A DNA stretch of 40,458 bases from Candidatus Rokuibacteriota bacterium (GTDB lineage Bacteria > Methylomirabilota > Methylomirabilia > Rokubacteriales > CSP1-6): contig JACPCW010000119.1 in the NCBI GenBank assembly GCA_016184365.1, positions 1 to 40,458 on the forward strand, written 5' to 3'. Of the stretch, positions 16,282 to 22,929 are shown one piece after another (position 1 is the stretch's first letter; every line of letters begins with the position of its first letter). The notes beneath the pieces are model-generated. The model did no database searches. It worked only from the letters and a program-made list of their open reading frames with translations, and was not told the DNA's origin. The position numbers were made by a program, and so were the translations under genes.

Positions 16282-17624
16282 CCGGAACGCTCCACGGGAA
16301 GGCGGACGATCATGATCGTGCCCTTCCCCACGTCGGTCTCGACGTCGATCGTGCCCTGGTGGCCCTCGACGATCCGGTGCGCGATGGCGAGGCCCAGGCC
16401 CATGCCGCGGGGGCGTGTCGTGTAGTACGGGTCGAAGACGTGCGGCAGGGCATCGGGCTGGATGCCGTCCCCGGTGTCCTTGACCGCGATTTCCATCCAC
16501 TCGCCGTCGAGACGCGTGAACACGGCGAGGACGCCGCCGTCCGGCATCGCCTGGAGCGCGTTCATGGTGAGGTTCACGAACACCTGCGACAGCTGTCCTT
16601 CGTCGCCAGGGACCGAGGCGCGCGAGGCGTCGAAGGCGGTTTCGATGGTCACCCGATGCTCGGCGGCCTCGAACGCGACGAGGCTGAGCACGCGCTCCAG
16701 CAACGCGTTGAGGTCGAGCGGCTTGACTTCCGGGATCGCCGGCTTCGAGAACCGCAGGAAATTCTCGACGATGCGGTGGATACGCTGGATCTCCGAGCCG
16801 AGGACGGCCAGGTATTCGCGGGCCTCGGGCGCGGATCCGCGCCCCTCCGCGATCTCCTTCTCGAGCAGATGCAGGTTGAGCGTCAGCGCGTGCAGCGGAT
16901 TCTTCACTTCGTGCGCGACACCCGCGGAGAGCGTGCCGAGCGCCGAGAGCTTGTCCGCCCGGCGCAGCTGCGTCTCGAGGCGGTTGATCTCGCTGACGTC
17001 GCGCAGCAGGATCACGAGCCCGTTGACGTGCCCGCTCTCGTCGCGGAGCTCGGAGGCCGAGCCGCGCACGGTGAGGCGCCGGTTCCCCTCCAGCGTGAGA
17101 ACGAGGTCCGTCTCGTGCACGAGACGCGCGCCTTCGCGCGACGCGTCGATCCACCGGACGAACTCCGGCGCGGCGTCGAGCTCACCGAGCCGCCGCCCGA
17201 CGACGGCGGTGGCGCGAAGGCCGAGGAGGCGCTCGGCCGCGCCGTTGAGCGAGGTCACGGCACCGAGCCGATCGAGCGTCAGGACGCCGGTCGGGATGCT
17301 CTCGAGGATGTTCCGCATCAGGCTCTTCACGCGCTCGAACGTCTGCGTGATCGCACGGTAGTTCGAGAGCGTCATGAAGAACACGATGCCGAGCGCGGCC
17401 AGCGTGAGCAGCGCGAGGAAGAGCTTGCCCGCGTCGGGCGACGGCAGCCCGAAGCCGGCGTCCGGCGGCACGTTCGCACCGGTCGCCAGGACGCGATCCC
17501 GCTCCGACTGCATGCCGACCCCCACCGCCAGCGCCAGGAGCAGAACGACGAGGAGGAAGACGCCCACGGCGAGCCGAACAGGGACGTACCCGAAGCGCGA
17601 TCGCGGCGGCGCTGCACGGAACAT
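16278..17624 (-). CDS. NtrB-like membrane sensor histidine kinase
   Basis: The 448-residue kinase has two transmembrane helices (about residues 17-37 and 67-85) around a short periplasmic segment, a PAS domain (about 104-212; ILESIPTGVLTLDRLGAVTSLNGAAERLLG), HisKA with His238 in GVAHEVKNPLHAL, and a HATPase domain (NALQAM, DTGDGIQ, GMGLGLAIAHRIVEGH). The small periplasmic loop argues against a large ligand-binding sensor, so sensing may occur in the membrane or at the PAS domain. A GAGG site precedes ATG. It overlaps the NtrC-like partner gene by four bases. Confidence 0.92.
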   Translation of the reverse strand: MFRAAPPRSRFGYVPVRLAVGVFLLVVLLLALAVGVGMQSERDRVLATGANVPPDAGFGLPSPDAGKLFLALLTLAALGIVFFMTLSNYRAITQTFERVKSLMRNILESIPTGVLTLDRLGAVTSLNGAAERLLGLRATAVVGRRLGELDAAPEFVRWIDASREGARLVHETDLVLTLEGNRRLTVRGSASELRDESGHVNGLVILLRDVSEINRLETQLRRADKLSALGTLSAGVAHEVKNPLHALTLNLHLLEKEIAEGRGSAPEAREYLAVLGSEIQRIHRIVENFLRFSKPAIPEVKPLDLNALLERVLSLVAFEAAEHRVTIETAFDASRASVPGDEGQLSQVFVNLTMNALQAMPDGGVLAVFTRLDGEWMEIAVKDTGDGIQPDALPHVFDPYYTTRPRGMGLGLAIAHRIVEGHQGTIDVETDVGKGTIMIVRLPVERSG

Positions 17625-17674
17625 CTACACCTCGGCGTGGAGGCGCGACCGACCCGCGAGCCCCATCGACCTCG

Positions 17675-17683
17675 ACTGTAGCA
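17675..17683 (-). promoter_or_regulatory. Possible extended -10 before the NtrB-like kinase
   Basis: The minus strand reads TGCTACAGT, an extended -10 (TG-n-TACAGT), about 50 nt before the kinase start. There is no -35. It may be an internal promoter giving basal kinase and regulator levels. Confidence 0.25.
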
Positions 17684-17714
17684 TCGCGCGGGCAGGCGGC
17701 GGGCGTCGCCCCGT

Positions 17715-18146
17715 TCAGGGAAGCAAGCTGATCACGCGTTTGAGCAATTCGGCCCGGCCCGAGCGGGCGGCCATGGGGATCAGGGGAATGAGCACCAGCC
17801 CGATCTCGAATCGCGCGCACAGCGAGTCATGAAGCGATGACCGCGCGTCCGCGTCGGCGAGGAGCAGGCGGAGCGCGATGCCCAGATGTCGGACACCGGC
17901 ACGGGTGCGCCCGGCATCGAGCAGCGCGGCGCCGAGGAGCCGGTGCGCGGTCGGGTCGGACGGGGATCGGCGCACGCGACAGTAGAGCGCCTCGATGAAA
18001 CCGTCCCGGGTCGACGGCGGCGCGTCGTCCTCGAGCACCACCCGCATGGCCAGTCCGAACGCGGCCACGTACTCGCGAGACGTGAGCACGGGATCGCGGC
18101 CGGCGGTGGCGTTCCTGAAGCGCTCGACGCCGCGGTAAAAGCCCAT
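17715..18146 (-). CDS. Hypothetical small helical protein
   Basis: The 143-residue protein has no signal peptide or obvious family. It is mostly helical by composition: a middle stretch (PSDPTAHRLLGAALLDAGRTRAGVRHLGIALRL, read in parts) resembles a single tetratricopeptide-like pair. The C-terminus contains a hydrophobic segment (FEIGLVLIPLIPMAA) that could be membrane-associated. It starts 14 nt after the upstream unknown gene and 90 nt before the kinase gene, so it probably belongs to the sigma-54 cluster. Function unknown. Confidence 0.55.
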   Translation of the reverse strand: MGFYRGVERFRNATAGRDPVLTSREYVAAFGLAMRVVLEDDAPPSTRDGFIEALYCRVRRSPSDPTAHRLLGAALLDAGRTRAGVRHLGIALRLLLADADARSSLHDSLCARFEIGLVLIPLIPMAARSGRAELLKRVISLLP

Positions 18147-18160
18147 GACTTACCGCAGCA

Positions 18161-18865
18161 TCACCATCGTGAGCTCCTTCGAGCCGCGCTGGCGGGGCGC
18201 GACGGCGCGGCCTCGCCGCCCGGGGCATGCATGACCGAGACCCCGAGCTGCGCCCAGAAGGCGGCGCGCGGGTACCTCGCGGCCGGCGCGCGCCCAGAGC
18301 GAGGCATGAGCCGGCCAAACGTCCACACGCCCACGAGCGGGTAGCAAGCGAAGCCGCGGCGGCGGTGGAAATGAATCGAGTCGTCATCGCCCAGCAGCTC
18401 GGCGGGCACGTGATCACCCTCCAGCGCGAGAAAGGCGAGTGCGTGCGACGGATCGTTCGCGGCCCGGTAGACGGACATGCCGGCGAGGCGGCGATCGTAC
18501 TGCATCGTTCGCGACAGGCCGAACAGCGCCCGGCATACCGCCGGTTGCCGCGTCTCCAGCGTCCACACCCGGCAGCCCTGCAGCGGGAAGCGGTAGAGCG
18601 CGTCCACGAAGTCGAGCACGAGCGGTGCGCTCTCGTGTTTCGCCGCTCCCTTCGGCAGGATCGCAGCGTCCGCCGAGGGTGAAGGGAACCCGATGGCCGC
18701 GGGCTCCAGCCACAGCGCGTGCTCGCGGGAATCCGCGCGCTGACAGACGACGACGATATCGACCACGCCATCACGCACGAGACCGGTGGCGGTCGTCCGC
18801 ATGACAGCGGCCAGCGCGTCGCCCTCGCCGGCGGGCGCATGGAATTCCCGAAGCCGTAGTCTCAT
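18161..18865 (-). CDS. Hypothetical protein, first gene of sigma-54-type cluster
   Basis: The 234-residue product is not recognised. The first 60 residues (LREFHAPAGEGDALAAVMR, VVDIVVVCQRADSREHALWLE) faintly resemble a dimeric alpha-beta-barrel or antibiotic-biosynthesis-monooxygenase fold, which is a guess. The central part has FVDALYRFPLQGCRVWTLE and ALAFLALEGDHVPAELLGDDDSIHFHRRRGF; the C-terminus is Ala/Arg-rich. ATG at 18865 is preferred over 18892 because GAGGAA lies just upstream and a sigma-54 promoter would start transcription at about 18877. No signal peptide is seen. Confidence 0.6.
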   Translation of the reverse strand: MRLRLREFHAPAGEGDALAAVMRTTATGLVRDGVVDIVVVCQRADSREHALWLEPAAIGFPSPSADAAILPKGAAKHESAPLVLDFVDALYRFPLQGCRVWTLETRQPAVCRALFGLSRTMQYDRRLAGMSVYRAANDPSHALAFLALEGDHVPAELLGDDDSIHFHRRRGFACYPLVGVWTFGRLMPRSGRAPAARYPRAAFWAQLGVSVMHAPGGEAAPSRPASAARRSSRW

Positions 18866-18887
18866 TCCGTTCCTCGCGCGTCGACGG

Positions 18888-18903
18888 GGCAAAGGACGTG
18901 CCG
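18888..18903 (-). promoter_or_regulatory. Sigma-54 promoter of the unknown-unknown-kinase-regulator cluster
   Basis: The minus strand reads CGGCACGTCCTTTGCC, matching 10 of 12 non-N positions of TGGCACG-N4-TTGCW, with the invariant GG and GC 10 nt apart. The predicted start near 18877 leaves a 12-nt leader carrying GAGGAA before ATG 18865. Candidate activator sites lie about 110-145 bp upstream, the normal distance for NtrC-type enhancers. Confidence 0.65.
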
Positions 18904-18991
18904 GAGCCGTCGATCTCCCGGAACGAGCGCCGTTTCGCGCGCTTGGTGGACTGGCATTGCATGGCTGAAGCAGGCTCGCCCACGGAACACC

Positions 18992-19006
18992 GCACGAATT
19001 GCAGCC
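18992..19006. promoter_or_regulatory. Element 2 copy (candidate activator site)
   Basis: GCACGAATTGCAGCC is the exact reverse complement of 14882-14896. It is about 108 bp (centre to GC) upstream of the sigma-54 promoter at 18888-18903. Confidence 0.5.
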
Positions 19007-19024
19007 GCCCTGGAAGCCGCGGCG

Positions 19025-19040
19025 GCCGCAATAGTTGCAG
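19025..19040. promoter_or_regulatory. Element 1 copy (candidate activator site)
   Basis: The minus strand reads CTGCAACTATTGCGGC, 13 of 16 identical to the site at 14840-14855. Relative order and orientation of the two elements are the same at both loci. Confidence 0.45.
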
Positions 19041-19056
19041 ACGTCCGCTTCCGCGC

Positions 19057-19200
19057 CTGGCGCTCGGCGACCGTCGCGCCAACGCCACGATGAGTTACCT
19101 GGTCTCCCAGGGCGTCCAGGAGAGCCGTATCATGATCGTCAGCTATGGTGAGGAGCGGTGCAGGAACCGGCGGGCGCATCTCCTCGGGAAGGCCGGCCGA
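19057..19200 (+). pseudogene. Remnant of a Pal/OmpA-like C-terminal domain
   Basis: One frame reads LALGDRRANATMSYLVSQG, VQESRIMIVSYGEER and then CRNRRAHLLGKAG. This matches the end of peptidoglycan-associated lipoprotein (LGERRA..YL...GV...RI.TVSYGEER followed by C/W..NRRAHF), but the N-terminal three quarters is absent and about a dozen residues between GEER and NRRAH are missing. There is no start codon context and the frame runs on into unrelated sequence. It is not a copy of the nearby MlaC-OmpA domain, whose residues differ. Confidence 0.6.
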
Positions 19201-19329
19201 GCGTTCCGCGGGCGTGCGATCCTCCGCTGGTTCAACTGCAGCGGAGCGGCGGCGCTGGGATCGCCGGCTTCATCCGGCGGCACACAAAGAGCTCGCCGAA
19301 CGGGGCTGGACCGTGGTTCGGGTTTCGCC

Positions 19330-20325
19330 CTAGACGGAGCCGCCGGCGCCGGCCTTCGCGGGCGCCAGGCCCGTCTTCGCGTACTTCAGGTCGCGGTAGT
19401 CGCCGGACAGCACCGGCGCATGCTTCGCCTCGCCCGCCGGCGCGATGCACTCGATCAGCGCGTCGTAGTTCGGGTGATTGAAGAACGCGATCGACAGCCG
19501 CGCGCGCTCCGAGCCCGTCGGCGGATTCACGACGCGATGCAGCGTCGACAGCCACCGGTCGTTCGTCCAGCGCATCAGGAGATCACCGATGTTGACGACC
19601 AGCCGCGTCGGCTCCGTGCGCACGTCGATCCAGTCGCCGCTGCGCGCCCGGATCTGAAGTCCGCCCGGCACGTCTTCGCCGGACAGGATCGTGAAGCCGC
19701 CGTAGTCGGTGTGCGCGCCGGCGCGCAGCTGGCCCGCGCGTGGCGGTGTCGGCTGCGCCGGGTAGTAATTCAGCCGCATCGTCCCGATCGACCGATCGAC
19801 CTTGGCGTCGAAGAACGGCTCGGGCAGCCCGAGCGCGAGCGCCGTGAGCCGCATCAGGAAGACGACGACGCCGCTCATGGTCCGGTAGTACACGGTCGCC
19901 GCGCGCTCGAAGTCCGGCGGGCTCGCGGGCCAGACGTTCGGCAGGAAGTGCCGGCGGCCGATCTCGCTCGTGTAGTACGCGTCATCGGTGACGTCGACCG
20001 GGCCGATGTGGAAGAACTCCTTCAGGTCCGGCGGCGCCACCGCGTCCATGGACGCCGACAGCGCCTCGCCGCCGGCGGGGTGGTAGCCGCGGTTCGTGCC
20101 TTTGACGGGATGGCTCGAGCGGAGCTTCTCGGCGAGTGACTGCGCGAAGAACGCGTGCGCCGCGGCGCGGGGGTCTTCGATCGTGCGATCGGGCACGCCG
20201 TGGCCGGTGATCGTGAAGAACCCGATCTCCGAACAGGCGGCATCGACGTGCGCGGCGGCCCGGCGCCGGTCCGCGTCGCTTCCCTCGCGCGCGGCGCTCA
20301 GGTCGATCACCGGGATCTCGTTCAT
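19330..20325 (-). CDS. 2OG-Fe(II) oxygenase, isopenicillin N synthase family
   Basis: The 331-residue enzyme has the DIOX_N segment (IPVIDLSAAREG, GFFTITGHGVP) and the Fe(II)/2-oxoglutarate core. Ligands His205 and Asp207 sit in AHTDYGGFTIL, His263 in TLHRVVNPP, and the 2-oxoglutarate-binding RxS in RLSIAFF (about Arg276). Family members hydroxylate or oxidatively cyclise small molecules, and plant gibberellin or flavonoid enzymes share the fold. The substrate cannot be read. It is divergent from the SDR gene with a 30-nt gap, so the two may share a promoter region. Confidence 0.9.
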   Translation of the reverse strand: MNEIPVIDLSAAREGSDADRRRAAAHVDAACSEIGFFTITGHGVPDRTIEDPRAAAHAFFAQSLAEKLRSSHPVKGTNRGYHPAGGEALSASMDAVAPPDLKEFFHIGPVDVTDDAYYTSEIGRRHFLPNVWPASPPDFERAATVYYRTMSGVVVFLMRLTALALGLPEPFFDAKVDRSIGTMRLNYYPAQPTPPRAGQLRAGAHTDYGGFTILSGEDVPGGLQIRARSGDWIDVRTEPTRLVVNIGDLLMRWTNDRWLSTLHRVVNPPTGSERARLSIAFFNHPNYDALIECIAPAGEAKHAPVLSGDYRDLKYAKTGLAPAKAGAGGSV

Positions 20326-20355
20326 CGCGGGTCAGGATATCGTAATGTCCGCGTG

Positions 20356-21132
20356 ATGCAGCACGAGACACGGGGCACGCGTCGACTCGCGGACAAGGTC
20401 GCCATCGTCACCGGTGGCGCGCGCGGTCTGGGCCGCGTCTACGCGCGACGCTTTCTGCGCGAAGGCGCGCGCGTGACGATCGCCGACATCGTCGATCCGG
20501 CCGATGCCGTGGCCGAACTCGAGCGCCACGGCGAGGTGCTCGGCGTCCGCACCGACGTCGCCTCCGCCGAGTCGGTGCAGGCCATGGTCGACGCCACGGT
20601 CCAGCGGTTCGGCCGCATCGACGTGCTCGTCAACAACGCGGCGATCTTCGCCACGCTGAAGCCGCAGCCGTTCGACAACATCGCCGAAGCGGAATGGGAC
20701 CGGCTCATGGCCGTCAACGTGAAGGGTGTGTGGAACGCGGTGAAGGCCGTGGTCCCGGTGATGAAGGCGCAGCGGTCGGGCCGGATCGTCAACATCGCGT
20801 CGGCGATCGTCGCGAAGGGCACGCCGATGCTGCTGCACTACGTGGCGTCGAAGGGCGCGGTGATCGCGATGACACGCGCGCTCGCGCGCGAGCTCGGTGA
20901 CTCGGGCATCGGCGTCAACGCCGTCGCGCCCGGGCTCATCCTGAGCGACACGGTGCAGGCGAACCCCGACGTCACCGGATTCCAGAACGCCGCCGTGATG
21001 GCCGCACGCTCGATGAAGCGCGACGCCGTCGGCGAGGACGTCGAAGGCACCGTCGTCTTCCTCGCCTCCGACGACAGCGCGTTCATGACGGGCCAGACGC
21101 TCATCGTCGACGGCGGCTCCGTCTTCACGTGA
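20356..21132 (+). CDS. Short-chain dehydrogenase/reductase
   Basis: The 258-residue classical SDR has the cofactor motif TGGARGLG (residues 19-26), Asp in IADIVD favouring NAD(H), NNAAI, and the catalytic Ser in NIASA with the Tyr/Lys pair in YVASKGA. It ends with the usual GQTLIVDGGS. It probably oxidises or reduces a hydroxy/keto substrate. ATG at 20356 is the likely start, although GTG one codon earlier is possible. Its stop overlaps the MFS gene start (GTGA), placing it first in an operon with MFS, cupin, CoxL and MaoC genes. Confidence 0.92.
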   Translation: MQHETRGTRRLADKVAIVTGGARGLGRVYARRFLREGARVTIADIVDPADAVAELERHGEVLGVRTDVASAESVQAMVDATVQRFGRIDVLVNNAAIFATLKPQPFDNIAEAEWDRLMAVNVKGVWNAVKAVVPVMKAQRSGRIVNIASAIVAKGTPMLLHYVASKGAVIAMTRALARELGDSGIGVNAVAPGLILSDTVQANPDVTGFQNAAVMAARSMKRDAVGEDVEGTVVFLASDDSAFMTGQTLIVDGGSVFT

Positions 21133-22421
21133 GGCCCGCGCGCCAACCCCTCTGGCGGCATCGCGAATTCCTGAAGCTGTGGGCCGCGTCGGCCGTGTCG
21201 GACGTGGGCTCGCAGATCACGACGCTGGCGCTGCCGCTCATGGCGGTCCTCACCCTCGGCGCGAGCGCCTGGCAGATGGGCGTGCTCGCCGCCTCGGGAT
21301 CGACACCGACGCTCGTCGTGGGTCTGTTCGCCGGGGTGTGGGTCGACCGGCTGCGGCGCCGGCCGATTCTGATCGCCGCGGACGTCGGCCGCGCGGTGCT
21401 GCTCGCCGCGATTCCCGTCGCCGCGCTCGCCGGCGTGCTCCGTATCGAGCTGCTCTACGTCGTCGCCTTTGCCGCCGGCGCGTTCACCGTGCTCTTCGAC
21501 GTCGCGCATCTCGCGTACATGCCGTCGCTCGTGGGCCGCGACCAGCTGATCGACGGCAACAGCAAGCTCGAGACGACGTGGTCGGTGTCGCAAGTGGCCG
21601 GGCCGGGCATCGGCGGCGTGCTCGTCAGCTGGCTCACGGCGCCGATCGCGATCCTCGTCGACGCCGTGTCCTTCCTGGGGTCGGCGCTGTTCCTCGCGCG
21701 CATCCGCGCGCCGGAGCCCACGCCGGCCTCGACCCACGCCCGCGGCGTCGTTCACGACATCGGGGAGGGCCTGCGGGTCGTCTTCGGGCATCGGCTCCTG
21801 CGCGTCCTCGCGGGCTGCTCGGCGACGACGACGTTCTTCGGCCAGATGTTCCTCGCGGTGTACATCCTCTACATGACGCGGGATCTCGGTCTCGGCGCGA
21901 TGGGCGTCGGAGTAGTGCTCGGCACCGGCGGCGTCGGCTCGCTCGCCGGCTCGCTCGTCGCCGGTCGGGCCACGCGCCGCTTCGGACCCGGTCGAACGAT
22001 GATCGCGGCGCAGCTCGGATTCGGCCTGACCGGCCTCGCCGTGCCGCTGGCCGTCTTCGTGCCGTCGATCGCGCTGCCGATGATCGTCGCGTCCGAGTTC
22101 GGGCAGTGGATGAGCATCCTCGTCTACTACGTGAACGCGGTCAGCGTGCGGCAAGCCGTGACACCGGACCGCCTGCAGGGCCGGATCAACGCCACCATGC
22201 GATTCCTGGTCGGCGGCGCGATGCCGGTCGGTGCGCTGATCGGCGGCGCGCTCGGCGGCGTGATCGGCGTGCCCCTGACGCTGGTCGTCGCGGAGCTCGG
22301 CATCCTGCTCGCGGTGCTGTGGCTCGTGCTGTCGCCGATCCGCTCGCTGTCGGCCATGCCGAGTCTGGAGGCCGGTACGCCGCCGCCGGCTGATATCCTT
22401 GCTCAGCATTCCGCCCGCTGA
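21129..22421 (+). CDS. MFS transporter, EntS/MFS_3-like
   Basis: The 430-residue membrane protein has about 12 hydrophobic segments, beginning FLKLWAASAVSDVGSQITTLALPLMAVL. The loop between helices 2 and 3 reads GVWVDRLRRRPILIAADVGRA, the MFS motif-A variant seen in enterobactin-exporter-like proteins. A central hydrophilic loop (HARGVVHDIGEGLRVVFGHRLL) separates the halves. It is likely a proton-driven exporter of a small molecule, and the substrate is unknown. The GTG start overlaps the SDR stop. Confidence 0.9.
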   Translation: MRPARQPLWRHREFLKLWAASAVSDVGSQITTLALPLMAVLTLGASAWQMGVLAASGSTPTLVVGLFAGVWVDRLRRRPILIAADVGRAVLLAAIPVAALAGVLRIELLYVVAFAAGAFTVLFDVAHLAYMPSLVGRDQLIDGNSKLETTWSVSQVAGPGIGGVLVSWLTAPIAILVDAVSFLGSALFLARIRAPEPTPASTHARGVVHDIGEGLRVVFGHRLLRVLAGCSATTTFFGQMFLAVYILYMTRDLGLGAMGVGVVLGTGGVGSLAGSLVAGRATRRFGPGRTMIAAQLGFGLTGLAVPLAVFVPSIALPMIVASEFGQWMSILVYYVNAVSVRQAVTPDRLQGRINATMRFLVGGAMPVGALIGGALGGVIGVPLTLVVAELGILLAVLWLVLSPIRSLSAMPSLEAGTPPPADILAQHSAR

Positions 22422-22431
22422 GGAGAGTTCG

Positions 22432-22929
22432 ATGACGACTGCCACGATCGACGAGCTGCTGCGCACGCACGTCGCGCGCTTCACCGATCGCATCGCCGAC
22501 TGGGACGCGTTCGCCGACGCGCGCGTCGAAGGCTATCGCCGCGCGCAGCACCGCTACATCGGCTCGGGCGCGTCCGGGAAAGCGGACGTGCGCGCGATTC
22601 CCGCGGAGCACTTCACGCTCAGCATCATGTTCGTGCCGCCGGGGCAGGGCAACGCGGCGCACACGCACGAGGTCGAAGAAGTGTTCTTCATCCTCGACGG
22701 CAAGGTGAAGGTGTTCTTCGAGGACGCCGGAGGCCGCCGGGTGGAAGCCGTCCTCGGCCGCTGGGACTGCGTGTGCGCGCCGGCCAACGTGATTCACGGG
22801 TTCGAGAACGTCGGCCTCGAGCCCGCGTATCTGCAAGTCATGCTCGGCAAGGCCAGGCCCGACCTCATGACGTACGTCGACGCCGGGCTGCAGGCCGGGC
22901 GCGACGTCCATCTGTCGAAGCGCGCGTGA
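22432..22929 (+). CDS. Cupin-domain protein
   Basis: The 165-residue protein carries one cupin barrel: FVPPGQGNAAHTHEVEEVFFILDGKVKVFFED is motif 1 with the His-x-His and Glu metal ligands, and CAPANVIHGFENVG is motif 2 with the final His. The N-terminal 50 residues are helical. Cupins serve as isomerases, dioxygenases or binding proteins, so the reaction is unknown. GAGGAG 6 nt upstream fixes ATG 22432. It overlaps the CoxL start (GTGA), suggesting a shared pathway. Confidence 0.85.
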   Translation: MTTATIDELLRTHVARFTDRIADWDAFADARVEGYRRAQHRYIGSGASGKADVRAIPAEHFTLSIMFVPPGQGNAAHTHEVEEVFFILDGKVKVFFEDAGGRRVEAVLGRWDCVCAPANVIHGFENVGLEPAYLQVMLGKARPDLMTYVDAGLQAGRDVHLSKRA

